From positions 62,001 through 126,000 of the forward strand of contig JAFWWC010000007.1 of the NCBI GenBank assembly GCA_017518105.1: a DNA stretch of 64,000 bases, in the 5' to 3' direction. The notes under the pieces are model-generated. The model searched no databases. It was not told the DNA's origin and saw nothing but the letters and a program-made list of their open reading frames with translations. A program made the translations under genes and the position numbers. Source of the DNA: Selenomonadaceae bacterium (GTDB lineage Bacteria > Bacillota > Negativicutes > Selenomonadales > Selenomonadaceae). The stretch's first letter is position 1, and each line of letters starts with the position of its first letter. Below are positions 39,976 through 49,299 of this stretch, one piece after another.

Positions 39976-41598
39976 ATGCCGATGATGAATCTCGAAAAGT
40001 ATGGCATTACTGGAACACCCGAAGTCTTGTATAACCCCACGTACGAAGTCTTATTCAACGAAGAGATGAAACCGGGCTTGACGGGTTACGACATTGGACA
40101 GGAAACCGAACTCGGCGCGATTAACGTAATGACTGGCGTATTTACTGGACGTAGCCCCAAGGATAAGTACATTGTTTATGACGATACGACCAAAGAAGGC
40201 GCACCTGGCGAAGTATGGTGGACAACTCCAGAATATCCTAACGATAATAAAAAGTGCCCTGTCGAGACTTGGAAAGAACTTAAGAAACTCGCACAAAAGG
40301 AACTCTCTGGCAAGCGTCTTTTCGTCGTCGACGGTTTCTGCGGTACGCATAAAGATACTCGCATGAAGATTCGCTTTTTGCTTGAGGTTGCGTGGCAGGC
40401 TCACTTTGTTACCAACATGTTCATTCGCCCGAAGAATCAAGAGGAATTCGACCAAGAGCCTGACTTCGTCGTTTACAATGCGTCCAAAGCTAAAGTGGAA
40501 AACTACAAAGAACTCGGCTTGCGTTCGGATACGGCGGTTGTCTTCAATGTCACCGATAAAGAGGCTGTTATACTCAATACGTGGTACGGCGGCGAGATGA
40601 AAAAAGGCATATTTTCAATGCAAAATTATTTTATGCCGCTTAAAGGTATCGCCGCAATGCACTGCTCCGCCAACACCGACATGAACGGCGAAAACACCGC
40701 GATATTCTTCGGGCTTAGCGGCACGGGCAAGACGACCCTTAGCACCGACCCGAAAAGACTTCTTATCGGCGACGACGAACACGGCTGGGACGATACTGGC
40801 GTTTTCAACTTCGAGGGCGGTTGCTATGCTAAAGTCATCAACCTCGACCCCGTTGCCGAGCCGGACATTTACAACGCAATTCGCCGCGACGCTCTGCTTG
40901 AGAACGTCACCGTTGACAAGGACGGCAAAATTGACTTCGCTGATAAGTCCGTCACCGAGAACACTCGCGTTAGCTATCCGATTTATCACATCAAAAACAT
41001 TGTGCGCCCCGATAGCCACGGACCCGCCGCGCAATCGGTCATCTTCCTCAGCGCGGACGCCTTCGGAGTTCTACCGCCTGTCTCGATTCTGACTTCCGAG
41101 CAATGCAAATATTACTTCCTCTCTGGCTTCACGGCTAAGCTTGCGGGCACGGAACGCGGAATCACCGAGCCGACCCCGACTTTTAGCGCGTGCTTCGGTC
41201 AAGCCTTCCTCGAACTGCACCCGACCAAATACGCCGAAGAACTCGTTAAGCGCATGGAGAAGAGCGGCGCGAAGGCTTACCTCGTCAACACGGGCTGGAA
41301 TGGCACCGGCAAACGCATTTCCATTAAAGACACCCGCGGCATCATCGACGCTATCCTTGGCGGCGCGATTAAAAATGCCCCGACTAAGAAACTGCCAATC
41401 TTCAACCTCGAAATCCCGACGGAACTTGAAGGCGTCGCAACAAATATCCTCGACCCGCGCGACACCTACGCCGACCCGACTGAATGGGATAAGAAAGCTG
41501 AAGACCTCGCAAGCCGCTTTATCAAGAACTTCAAGAAGTACGAATACAACGCGGCGGGCAAAGCTCTCGTTGCGGCAGGTCCTCACCTCGAAAAATAA
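39976..41598 (+). CDS. pckA: Phosphoenolpyruvate carboxykinase (ATP)
   Basis: Interconverts oxaloacetate + ATP and PEP + CO2 + ADP; in fermentative bacteria it often runs toward oxaloacetate for succinate or propionate formation. It has 540 residues. Motifs are [11 protein letters not shown], the kinase-1a loop [13 protein letters not shown], the metal site [20 protein letters not shown], and [20 protein letters not shown]. Its own promoter and terminator make it a single-gene unit. Confidence 0.98.
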   Translation: MPMMNLEKYGITGTPEVLYNPTYEVLFNEEMKPGLTGYDIGQETELGAINVMTGVFTGRSPKDKYIVYDDTTKEGAPGEVWWTTPEYPNDNKKCPVETWKELKKLAQKELSGKRLFVVDGFCGTHKDTRMKIRFLLEVAWQAHFVTNMFIRPKNQEEFDQEPDFVVYNASKAKVENYKELGLRSDTAVVFNVTDKEAVILNTWYGGEMKKGIFSMQNYFMPLKGIAAMHCSANTDMNGENTAIFFGLSGTGKTTLSTDPKRLLIGDDEHGWDDTGVFNFEGGCYAKVINLDPVAEPDIYNAIRRDALLENVTVDKDGKIDFADKSVTENTRVSYPIYHIKNIVRPDSHGPAAQSVIFLSADAFGVLPPVSILTSEQCKYYFLSGFTAKLAGTERGITEPTPTFSACFGQAFLELHPTKYAEELVKRMEKSGAKAYLVNTGWNGTGKRISIKDTRGIIDAILGGAIKNAPTKKLPIFNLEIPTELEGVATNILDPRDTYADPTEWDKKAEDLASRFIKNFKKYEYNAAGKALVAAGPHLEK

Positions 41599-41622
41599 TC
41601 ACGAAACGCATTGACTAAGACA

Positions 41623-41652
41623 AGCCTCGTTCCTTCGGGAGCGGGGCTTTTT
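41623..41652 (+). terminator. Rho-independent terminator of pckA
   Basis: AGCCTCGTTCC, TTCG tetraloop, GGAGCGGGGCT form an 11-bp stem (with G-U pairs), followed by four T. Located 25 bases after the stop. Confidence 0.9.
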
Positions 41653-41682
41653 GCTTGCCGTGTAGAAAATTTTTCGGCGGCA

Positions 41683-41712
41683 TTGTCTTTTCATGCAAAG
41701 TTCAATTATAAT
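41683..41712 (+). promoter_or_regulatory. Promoter of the mur cluster
   Basis: TTGTCT (41,683-41,688), 18-base spacer, perfect TATAAT (41,707-41,712). The leader to the murE TTG is about 16 bases and contains GGAGG. Confidence 0.65.
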
Positions 41713-41734
41713 TGGCGCGGAAGGAGGCGAGACC

Positions 41735-43216
41735 TTGATTAAAAGACTCAGCGAACTTGCGTTGCTCATACCCGAAGCAAAGCTCCTCGGCGACGACGTG
41801 GAGATTAGCGGCATTGAGCACGACTCGCGCAAGGTCACGGCAAAAAATCTATTCGTGTGTATGGAAGGTGCACACGTTGACGGACATAATTTTATCGGGC
41901 AGGCGACGAGCAATGGAGCCGTTGCCGTCCTCTCGGCGCGGCAAAACTTCACGCCGCCAGAAAATATTTCAGCAGTCATCGTCCCCGACATGCTCAACGC
42001 TTTGGCAGTCATCGTTCCGTACTTCTACGATTATCCGGCGCGGGCAATGCGCGTTATCGGCGTGACGGGCACCAATGGCAAGACTACGACGACTTATCTG
42101 CTCCGAGAAATTTTTTCTGCGGCGGGATTAAAGGTTGGGCTTATCGGCACGATTCAAATCCTCATTGGCGACGCGGCTTATCCCGTGCAAAACACTACGC
42201 CCAATGTCATCGACCTGCAGCACATCTTAGCCGACATGCGCGAACGGAAAGTTCAAGTCGTTATCATGGAGGTTTCAAGCCATGCGCTTGCCGAACATAG
42301 AGTTGCGGGCGTCGAATTCGATACGGCGATATTCACGAACCTCACGCAAGACCATTTGGACTTCCACGGCACGATGAAAAATTATCTGCGGGCGAAGGCA
42401 AGACTTTTCGACATGGTGTCGCGCCGAGGTCACAAGCAAAATAAAACCGCAGTCATCAACGTCGACGACGCGGCAAGCGGAGAAATCCTCAAGCATTGCT
42501 CTTGCGATAAAATTCTTTACGGCTTGGACAGTTCAGCCAACCTGCGCGGAGCCGAGCTTGAAATTAAATCGGACGGCATGAAGTTTAAGATACGCGGCGG
42601 CTTCGGCGTCATGAACTTGGGCTTGCACGTCACAGGGCTGTTTAATGTCTACAACGTGCTGGCGGCGGTCGGAGCGGCTTTAGCGGAGAATATCAGACCA
42701 GACGTCATCAAGCAGGCTTTGGAGAACTTTAAGAGCGTGCCCGGTCGTTTCGAGAGAATTTTTTCTTCCGCGCCCTTTGAAGTCATTGTCGACTACGCGC
42801 ACACACCTGACGGAGTTAAGAACGTTTTGGAGACGGCTCGGCAAATCGTCAGAGGAAAAGTTATAACGGTGTTCGGTTGCGGCGGCGATAGAGACCATGG
42901 CAAGCGACCGATTATGGGCAAGCTGGCGGCGGAGCTTAGTGATATTGTCATTGCCACGAGCGATAATCCGCGAACAGAAGACCCCGAAAAGATTTTAGAC
43001 GAGGTCGAGGCTGGCATTGGCGATAGGGTTCACGAGCGCATAGCCGATAGACGAGCCGCGATTTTCCGTGCGATTGAACTTGCCGAGGCTGGCGACGTGG
43101 TTTTGATTCTTGGCAAGGGTCACGAAACTTATCAGCTGTTGAACACGGGAAGGATTCACTTCGACGATAGAGAGGTTGCTAGAGAAGCGATTACGGAGGT
43201 TAAGACCAATGAATAA
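41735..43216 (+). CDS. murE: UDP-MurNAc-L-Ala-D-Glu:meso-diaminopimelate ligase
   Basis: Adds the third stem-peptide residue during peptidoglycan synthesis. The 493 residues start at TTG 41,735, seven bases after GGAGG. ATP loop GVTGTNGKTTTTYLL, HDSRKV near the N-terminus, and the C-terminal DNPRTEDP, where DNPR marks meso-DAP rather than lysine specificity. The last eight bases overlap murF. First gene of the mur run. Confidence 0.96.
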   Translation: MIKRLSELALLIPEAKLLGDDVEISGIEHDSRKVTAKNLFVCMEGAHVDGHNFIGQATSNGAVAVLSARQNFTPPENISAVIVPDMLNALAVIVPYFYDYPARAMRVIGVTGTNGKTTTTYLLREIFSAAGLKVGLIGTIQILIGDAAYPVQNTTPNVIDLQHILADMRERKVQVVIMEVSSHALAEHRVAGVEFDTAIFTNLTQDHLDFHGTMKNYLRAKARLFDMVSRRGHKQNKTAVINVDDAASGEILKHCSCDKILYGLDSSANLRGAELEIKSDGMKFKIRGGFGVMNLGLHVTGLFNVYNVLAAVGAALAENIRPDVIKQALENFKSVPGRFERIFSSAPFEVIVDYAHTPDGVKNVLETARQIVRGKVITVFGCGGDRDHGKRPIMGKLAAELSDIVIATSDNPRTEDPEKILDEVEAGIGDRVHERIADRRAAIFRAIELAEAGDVVLILGKGHETYQLLNTGRIHFDDREVAREAITEVKTNE

Positions 43217-44567
43217 ATTGAGCTTGGCGGAGATAGCCGAGATTACGAATGCAGAGACAAATTCCACGGCGGAAATATTCTTCGAGCGAGTGACGACGGA
43301 CAGTAGGAAAATTTCAAGCGGCGCGTTGTTCATGGCGTTGAAGGGCGAGAACTTTAACGGCGAGGACTTCGCGGAGGAGTCGCTTAACAAAGGAGCGGCG
43401 GCGGTTCTCGTCAGCCGGAACTTTGATAAAGACCTAGACGGCGTGATTATAAAAGTTGACGACACGTTGACGGCTTATCGGCAAATCGCGGGCGCGTGGC
43501 GTAATCGCTTTGACATTCCGGTTATCGCGGTCACGGGTTCCAATGGCAAGACGACGACTAAGGATTTAACTGCGGCGGCGTTGAATTCGTTCGGGCACGT
43601 GCAAAAGACTTCGGGCAACTTCAATAACGAGGTCGGCGTCCCGATGACTTTGCTCGGAATAAACGATGAGACAACGGCGGCAGTCGTTGAAATCGGTATG
43701 CGCGGGCTTGGGCAGATTGAATCACTTGCCGAGGTCGTGCGCCCGACGATTGGAATCATAACCAACGTCAGCGAGGCGCATATTGAGCTTTTGGGTTCGA
43801 TAGAAAACATTGCTAAGGCTAAGGGCGAACTGGTCGAGGCGATTCAATCGGGCGGCACAATCATTTTGAACGCGGACAATCAATATACAGCGGCAATGAC
43901 AAAGCTTGTTCGCGAAGGCGTCAACGTCATCACTTACGGCTTGGAGAATGACGCGGACTTGAATGCGTCGGACATTTTGATTGGCAGTGTGGCGACGGAA
44001 TTTACGCTGACTTATCGCGGCGAGGCTTACGACTTTGAAATCCCGATGCTCGGTCGGCACAACGTATCCAATGCTCTAGGAGCAATCGCGGCGGGCTTGA
44101 CGTTGGGGCTTAGCGTAGAAGAGATTCAACGGGGTATTTCGAGTTTGACGACGACTAAGATGCGTTTCGAGGTTATCAGACGCGACGGGCTGACGATTGT
44201 CAATGACGCCTACAACGCAAGCCCGGCATCAATGCGTGTGGCGATTAGGACGACTTCGGAAGTCTACAACGGGCGACTGATTGCGGTCTTGGGCGACATG
44301 CTGGAGCTTGGCGAGATTGCGGAACGGGTTCATCGTGAGATTGGCGCGGAGCTTGTCGAGAACAAATTTGACACGCTGATAACTCTTGGCGAGCTTGGCA
44401 AATTCATAGCGGCGGGCGCACGTGAGGCGGGCTTGGAAAAAGTTTACACGTTCGACACGCACGAGGCAGCCGCGAAAAAGATTCTGGAGATTGTCCGCGT
44501 TGGCGACACGATTTTATTTAAGGCGTCGCACGTCATGCACATGGAAAAAATCATCGAGCTGATATGA
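43209..44567 (+). CDS. murF: UDP-MurNAc-tripeptide:D-Ala-D-Ala ligase
   Basis: Adds D-Ala-D-Ala to complete the UDP-MurNAc pentapeptide. It has 452 residues from the ATG at 43,209 (GGAGG nine bases upstream). ATP loop AVTGSNGKTTTKDL, TTDSRKISSGALFMALKGEN at the N-terminus, and NDAYNASPASMRVAI in the C-terminal domain. Its stop overlaps the hicA start (ATGA). Confidence 0.97.
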   Translation: MNKLSLAEIAEITNAETNSTAEIFFERVTTDSRKISSGALFMALKGENFNGEDFAEESLNKGAAAVLVSRNFDKDLDGVIIKVDDTLTAYRQIAGAWRNRFDIPVIAVTGSNGKTTTKDLTAAALNSFGHVQKTSGNFNNEVGVPMTLLGINDETTAAVVEIGMRGLGQIESLAEVVRPTIGIITNVSEAHIELLGSIENIAKAKGELVEAIQSGGTIILNADNQYTAAMTKLVREGVNVITYGLENDADLNASDILIGSVATEFTLTYRGEAYDFEIPMLGRHNVSNALGAIAAGLTLGLSVEEIQRGISSLTTTKMRFEVIRRDGLTIVNDAYNASPASMRVAIRTTSEVYNGRLIAVLGDMLELGEIAERVHREIGAELVENKFDTLITLGELGKFIAAGAREAGLEKVYTFDTHEAAAKKILEIVRVGDTILFKASHVMHMEKIIELI

Positions 44568-44797
44568 GTAAGCTGGAAAAACTTCTTCAACGAATCAAAA
44601 ACAATCCGAAGACCGTCCGCTTTGAAGAGCTTGATAAAATACTTACAAACGCGGGCTATGAACGTGCTCAACCTCGGCGCGGCTCAAGTCATTACACCTA
44701 CCGAAAATCCGACAGAGTTCCCATAACCATTCCTCGTCAGATACCGTTCGTTCATGAAGGTTACGTGCACAATGTGATTCGAGAAATGAATTTTTAA
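44564..44797 (+). CDS. hicA: HicA-type toxin (mRNA interferase)
   Basis: 77 residues. The dsRBD-like HicA fold is suggested by ILTNAGYERAQPRRGSSHYT, including the catalytic-His region GSSH, and PITIPRQ. HicA cleaves mRNA and tmRNA in a ribosome-independent way in studied systems. It is coupled to murF by a 4-base overlap and followed by hicB after 18 bases. Its position inside a wall-precursor operon is unusual. Confidence 0.85.
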   Translation: MSKLEKLLQRIKNNPKTVRFEELDKILTNAGYERAQPRRGSSHYTYRKSDRVPITIPRQIPFVHEGYVHNVIREMNF

Positions 44798-44815
44798 TTC
44801 AAGGGAGAAATTTTT

Positions 44816-45187
44816 ATGGAAGCAGAAAAAAATTTGGAATACTACGCGGCGTTGCCTTATGAAATTAAAATCACGCCTTCGCCTGAGGGCGGTTACGTTG
44901 CGACGATACCTGACTTGCCTGGTTGCATAACTCAAGGCGAAACTCGTTTGGAAGTTCTCGAAATGATTGAGGATGCAAAAATTTGTTGGCTGGAGGCGGC
45001 TTTGGATTTGGGAGAGTCGATTGACGAGCCAGACTGGGATTTGTACAACGGGCGATTAAATTTGCGCATTCCAAAGAGTCTGCACAGGAAACTTGCGGAG
45101 AGTGCCAAGCGTGAAGGCGTCAAACTCAATCAGCTGGCGATTTATCTTATGGCGAACGGTATCGGCGAACAATTAACGGATAAGTAG
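44816..45187 (+). CDS. hicB: HicB-type antitoxin with ribbon-helix-helix domain
   Basis: 123 residues. The N-terminal part is HicB-like (YEIKITPSPEGGYVATIPDL, PGCITQGETRLE); the C-terminal ~45 residues (LRIPKSLHRKLAESAKREGV) look like an Arc/MetJ-type ribbon-helix-helix that would bind DNA for autoregulation. GGGAGAAA precedes the ATG. Nine bases separate it from mraY, so repression by HicAB could only act at an internal promoter, which I cannot see. Confidence 0.87.
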   Translation: MEAEKNLEYYAALPYEIKITPSPEGGYVATIPDLPGCITQGETRLEVLEMIEDAKICWLEAALDLGESIDEPDWDLYNGRLNLRIPKSLHRKLAESAKREGVKLNQLAIYLMANGIGEQLTDK

Positions 45188-45196
45188 GTTTAAACT

Positions 45197-46150
45197 ATGG
45201 AGAAACTTTTAATAGCCGGAGCAATCGCGGCGGGCGTGGTCATCATGCTTGCGCCGATTTGTATTCCAATCTTGCACCGATTAAAGTTCGGGCAGAGCAT
45301 ACGCGAGGAAGGACCCAAGAGTCATCAGGCGAAGAGCGGCACCCCGACTATGGGCGGAATATTTCTAATCGCGGGCATCGTCGTGGCAACGCTGATTCAA
45401 GCCGACTGGAACGCGGAAATTTTCCTTGCGCTTTTTATCCTGCTCGGACATTTTATTTTGGGCTTCGTTGACGATTACTTAAAGGTCGTCCACAAACACA
45501 ATCAAGGACTGCTTGCCCGTTACAAGCTCGCGGGACAAGTTCTAATCGCCATCGTGACGACGGTCGTTGCAGGTGAGCTACTAACCAGCTTCAGCCCGAC
45601 GATTTGGATTCCGATTGCCGACGTGACGATTGAGGCGGGGAACTTGTACTTGCCGTTCATGTTCTTTGTAATGGTTGGGGCGTCCAATGCCGTGAACTTG
45701 ACGGACGGGCTAGACGGGCTGGCATCGGGTTGCATGGCGATTGCGGCGAGTTGCTACGCGGTGATATGTTTGCTGACGGGGCATAATGATTTAGCAATCT
45801 TCTGCGCGGCGATTGTCGGGGCGTGTGTCGGGTTCTTGAGATTCAACTTTCACCCGGCAAAAGTCTTCATGGGCGACACGGGCTCTTTGGCATTGGGAGG
45901 AGCGTTCGCGGCAGTGGGTATCTTATCGCGGACGGAAATCCTGTTAGCGGTCGTAGGGTTCGTATTCGTCTGCGAGGCGTTGTCGGTTATCTTGCAAGTC
46001 ATCTCGTTCAAGTCGACGGGCAAGCGTATCTTCCGCATGAGTCCGATTCATCATCACTTCGAGCTTGGCGGCTGGTCAGAAGTTAAGGTCGTCTTTGTCT
46101 TCTGGACTGTCGGACTAATCGCGGGCGTCGTCGGCTTGAGCATGTTATAA
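45197..46150 (+). CDS. mraY: Phospho-MurNAc-pentapeptide transferase
   Basis: Transfers phospho-MurNAc-pentapeptide to undecaprenyl phosphate, making lipid I on the inner membrane face. It has 317 residues with about ten membrane segments. Signatures: HQAKSGTPTMGGIF, FVDDYLKV (metal Asp pair), NLTDGLDGLASG and SPIHHHFELGGWSE. Confidence 0.97.
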   Translation: MEKLLIAGAIAAGVVIMLAPICIPILHRLKFGQSIREEGPKSHQAKSGTPTMGGIFLIAGIVVATLIQADWNAEIFLALFILLGHFILGFVDDYLKVVHKHNQGLLARYKLAGQVLIAIVTTVVAGELLTSFSPTIWIPIADVTIEAGNLYLPFMFFVMVGASNAVNLTDGLDGLASGCMAIAASCYAVICLLTGHNDLAIFCAAIVGACVGFLRFNFHPAKVFMGDTGSLALGGAFAAVGILSRTEILLAVVGFVFVCEALSVILQVISFKSTGKRIFRMSPIHHHFELGGWSEVKVVFVFWTVGLIAGVVGLSML

Positions 46151-46162
46151 GGGGTAATCATC

Positions 46163-47488
46163 ATGGAAAAAGTTTTAGTAATCGGCGCGGCGAGGAGCGG
46201 CATTGCGGCGGCGAAAATTTTGCACGAACGCGGCGCACAAGTCATTCTAAGCGATAGCAAACCAGAGTTGCAACTTGACCTTGACGGCGTGGAAATAAAA
46301 CTCGGCAAGCAAACGGAAGACCTTCTAAGCGGAGTTGATAAAATCATCGTGTCGCCCGCCGTGCCGATAAAGATTCCGTTGCTTAGGGCGGCGGCGTCGA
46401 GGGGCATTCCGATTATAAGCGAGGTCGAATTTGCTTACGGCTTAGCGAAGTCTCCAATATGCGCGGTGACCGGCACCAACGGCAAGACGACGACGGTTAC
46501 ATTGCTTGGGCTGTTGCTTAAGGAAAAATTCGCTAAGGTCGGCGTCGGCGGCAATATCGGCGTGCCATTGTGCGAAGTCGCTTTGGAAGTCGGCGCGGGC
46601 GGCTATCTTGCGGCGGAGATTTCAAGCTATCAAATGGAGGCAACGCGGAACTTTAAGCCGCACATCTCAGCGATACTCAACATCACGCCCGACCACCTTA
46701 AGCGGCATGGTTCAATGGAAGTTTATCAGGCGATGAAGGAAAAGATTTTCGCTCAACAGACCGCCGAAGACTTCCTGATTTTGAACTACGACGACGAACG
46801 CACCCGCGAGATTAAAGACCGCGCCGCTTGCCGAGTGCTTTACTTCAGCAGACAACGCGAGCTTGCCGAGGGCGCGTTCATTAAAGATAATCGGCTGGTG
46901 ATAAGGTTCAACGGGACGCATGAGCTTTGCACGATTGACGAACTGGGCATTAAGGGCGGGCACAACGTCGAAAATGCGTTGGCGGCGTCGCTTATGGCGT
47001 TTTTGGCGGGCGTCGACGCTGATAAGATTTCGTCCGTGCTGAAGACTTTCCAAGGCGTCGAACACCGGATAGAATTCGTTCGCGAGCTTGACAACGTGAA
47101 GTACTACAACGACAGCAAGGCGACTAACACCGACTCGGCGATTAAAGCGTTGGAGACGTTCGCGGGGCATATCGTTTTGATTGCGGGCGGCGACGATAAG
47201 GGAACTGACCTTGCGGACTTCTTGCGGCTCGTCAATGAACGCGTCGATTGGCTGATACTCGTCGGCGATGCGGCGGCTCGCTTCAAAGCGTGCGCCCTTG
47301 AAAGCGGCTATCCTGCCGATAAGATTCTGGAGGCGGGCTACTCTATGGAACGGGCAGTTGCGCTTGCCAAAAATATTTCTCGTCCGCCGCAAGTCGTGTT
47401 GCTTAGTCCTGCGTGTGCTAGCTTCGACATGTACAGCGACTTCGAGGAGCGCGGGCGGGATTTCAAGCGCATTGTTCGAGAGCTTTGA
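46163..47488 (+). CDS. murD: UDP-MurNAc-L-Ala:D-Glu ligase
   Basis: Adds D-glutamate to UDP-MurNAc-L-Ala. The 441 residues begin with a Rossmann-like VLVIGAARSGIAAAKIL; ATP loop AVTGTNGKTTTVTLL; C-terminal YNDSKATNTDSAIKAL and LLSPACASFDMYSDFEERG. Twelve bases after mraY. ftsW and murG, often next, are replaced by the broken SMR gene. Confidence 0.97.
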   Translation: MEKVLVIGAARSGIAAAKILHERGAQVILSDSKPELQLDLDGVEIKLGKQTEDLLSGVDKIIVSPAVPIKIPLLRAAASRGIPIISEVEFAYGLAKSPICAVTGTNGKTTTVTLLGLLLKEKFAKVGVGGNIGVPLCEVALEVGAGGYLAAEISSYQMEATRNFKPHISAILNITPDHLKRHGSMEVYQAMKEKIFAQQTAEDFLILNYDDERTREIKDRAACRVLYFSRQRELAEGAFIKDNRLVIRFNGTHELCTIDELGIKGGHNVENALAASLMAFLAGVDADKISSVLKTFQGVEHRIEFVRELDNVKYYNDSKATNTDSAIKALETFAGHIVLIAGGDDKGTDLADFLRLVNERVDWLILVGDAAARFKACALESGYPADKILEAGYSMERAVALAKNISRPPQVVLLSPACASFDMYSDFEERGRDFKRIVREL

Positions 47489-47490
47489 CT

Positions 47491-47820
47491 ATGGGTTATA
47501 TCTATTTGGCACTGGCGATTGTCTTGGAGCTGTGCGGCACGACTTGTATGAAGTTATCGGACGGCTTCGAGCATAAACCGTTCGCAATCGCAACGCTGAC
47601 TTTCTACGGCTTCTGCTTTTACTTCTTCGCGCTGTCGTTAAAAAGTGTTCAACTCAACATTGCTTACGCGACTTGAGGCGGCTTAGGTGTCGTGCTTGCG
47701 GCAGTCGTCGCTAAAGTACTTTTTCAAGAAAGCATCTCGACGCCGGGTTTGATTGGAATTGTCCTAATCGTCGTCGGCGTGGTGCTGTGTAATTTTTTTT
47801 GGAACGAATCATTGAATGAA
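47491..47820 (+). pseudogene. SMR (EmrE-type) efflux transporter broken by TGA at the conserved Trp
   Basis: Starting at ATG 47,491 the frame reads MGYIYLALAIVLELCGTTCM, with the essential membrane Glu (Glu14 of EmrE), then LKSVQLNIAYAT and TGA (47,674-47,676), then GGLGVVLAAVVAKVLFQESI and LIVVGVVLCNFFW. The TGA replaces the family's conserved Trp63 (IAYAIWSG in EmrE). The normal ~105-codon length is otherwise present, but the frame has no stop of its own and runs into the downstream DUF2142 gene. TGG codons encode Trp elsewhere and TGA ends many genes, so recoding is unlikely. A point mutation or sequencing error is the simplest view. Confidence 0.82.
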
Positions 47821-47841
47821 GATGAAAGAGGAGTAATTACT

Positions 47842-49284
47842 TTGGAGCAAAGGATAGAAACTTTCGGTGCGGAAAAAATTTTTATCGCGGTGTTTATCGT
47901 CTTTGGCGTGATGATTTGTTTCATGCGCCCGCCCTATCAGCTAATGGACGAAATAAACCACCTTCCGCGAGCGTGGCAAATCTCCGAAGGCATCTTCCTT
48001 AGCCCGACGATGACAATAAGGGAGTTCGCAGGACTAGGAGACCTTCGCGCTAGGAAAATCTTTGACTTGAGCATTGCGCCCGCCGACGCTTGGAACGACA
48101 AAGTTTATATCGCTGAAGTGCCCGTGTCATTCCTGCCCGACAACTTCATAACCGACGCAAATCATAAGCATTACATTCAAGCCTTCACGGTTGCCGACAT
48201 TCAAACCTTCTTGTCGACGCCGTTAAACGCTGAAGAGCACGAGCCGATTCAAATTCCAAATACGGGCGTTTATCCTCCGCTAACATATCTGCCGCAAGCC
48301 GCCGTTGCGTTTATCGGACGAGCTTTGAACTTGAACGCGGGAATAATCTTCTACCTCATGGGCTTAAGCGGGTTAATCTTCGTGGCGGCGTGCGTCTGGT
48401 GGTCGATGAAGTTCTTGCCCGAAGCTAAGCCGCTGATATTTCTTTTGGCGATGATGCCAATGTTCATAGTCGAGGCAGCATCGACTTCTGCGGACGCGGT
48501 GACCTTCGGCGTGTGCTTATTGGGGGCGGCGTGGCTGTTGTCGCTTAGGAACTCGACGGCAAGATTATCCCGCGGCGAACTCGTCGGGCTGGTAGTCTTA
48601 TCGATAATGCTTGCCTGTTCCAAGTCGGTTTACGGGACGATACTGCTACTTTACTTCTTGATACCGCGTGAACGGGTCAAACACTTTTGGACACTCGGCG
48701 CGGCTCTTCTCCTGCTGAACTTATTCCTGTTGTCTGCGTGGTCGTGGTTGTCAGTGGAGTTGTCGGACGCCGCACTTTACACGAATTATTATCTAGGTTA
48801 CACAGACAGAAACTTAGCGGCGCAAAAACTTTTCGTCATGGAACATCCGCTGGCGTTCTTCGCGGCGATGATGAATTCGTTTGCAGAACAGTGGGTGGGT
48901 TATATTGCTCACTTTATTGGCATCTGGGGTTTCCTGTGGAATGTCATGTTGTCCCCGTGGTTTTATATCTCATACGGGCTGACGATAATCTTCTTTGCGC
49001 TGACAAATGGTTTGCGTCTTAAGCTCGGCGAACGTGCGCTGTTAGTCTTTGCCGCCGCAGTCTCGACTTTTGCGTTTTTCTTCGTGCACTATCTTAAGTG
49101 GTCGCCCGTCGGCAGAAACTTCATTGGCGGAATTCAAGGGCGGTACTTTATCCCCGTTGCCTTGATGATGTTCGGTGCCCTGTCAATCTTGCCGCCCATG
49201 CGTCACAAAAACTTAATCGCTTTGGCGGCGGGCGTCTTCAGCGGCGTTGTTATGTTGCTGACGAATTATATTGCGTTCTATTGA
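47842..49284 (+). CDS. DUF2142-family polytopic membrane protein
   Basis: About 480 residues with 10-12 hydrophobic segments. The N-terminal MRPPYQLMDEINHLPRAWQI, directly after the first membrane helix, is the DUF2142 hallmark (acidic pair and His at the outer face), similar to dolichyl-phosphate-sugar-type glycosyltransferases. It may modify surface polymers; substrate unknown. I start at TTG 47,842, eight bases after AGAGGAG; the frame extends upstream into the SMR remnant, so a fusion would arise if the TGA there were Trp. Followed by the dehydrogenase gene after 15 bases. Confidence 0.82.
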   Translation: MEQRIETFGAEKIFIAVFIVFGVMICFMRPPYQLMDEINHLPRAWQISEGIFLSPTMTIREFAGLGDLRARKIFDLSIAPADAWNDKVYIAEVPVSFLPDNFITDANHKHYIQAFTVADIQTFLSTPLNAEEHEPIQIPNTGVYPPLTYLPQAAVAFIGRALNLNAGIIFYLMGLSGLIFVAACVWWSMKFLPEAKPLIFLLAMMPMFIVEAASTSADAVTFGVCLLGAAWLLSLRNSTARLSRGELVGLVVLSIMLACSKSVYGTILLLYFLIPRERVKHFWTLGAALLLLNLFLLSAWSWLSVELSDAALYTNYYLGYTDRNLAAQKLFVMEHPLAFFAAMMNSFAEQWVGYIAHFIGIWGFLWNVMLSPWFYISYGLTIIFFALTNGLRLKLGERALLVFAAAVSTFAFFFVHYLKWSPVGRNFIGGIQGRYFIPVALMMFGALSILPPMRHKNLIALAAGVFSGVVMLLTNYIAFY

Positions 49285-49299
49285 TTGGAGGTTTTAAAA

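Noticed and set aside
47674..47676. TGA read as tryptophan (recoded genetic code)
   Set aside because: TGG serves for Trp throughout, and TGA ends adk, murF, murD, metG and other genes at the right place.
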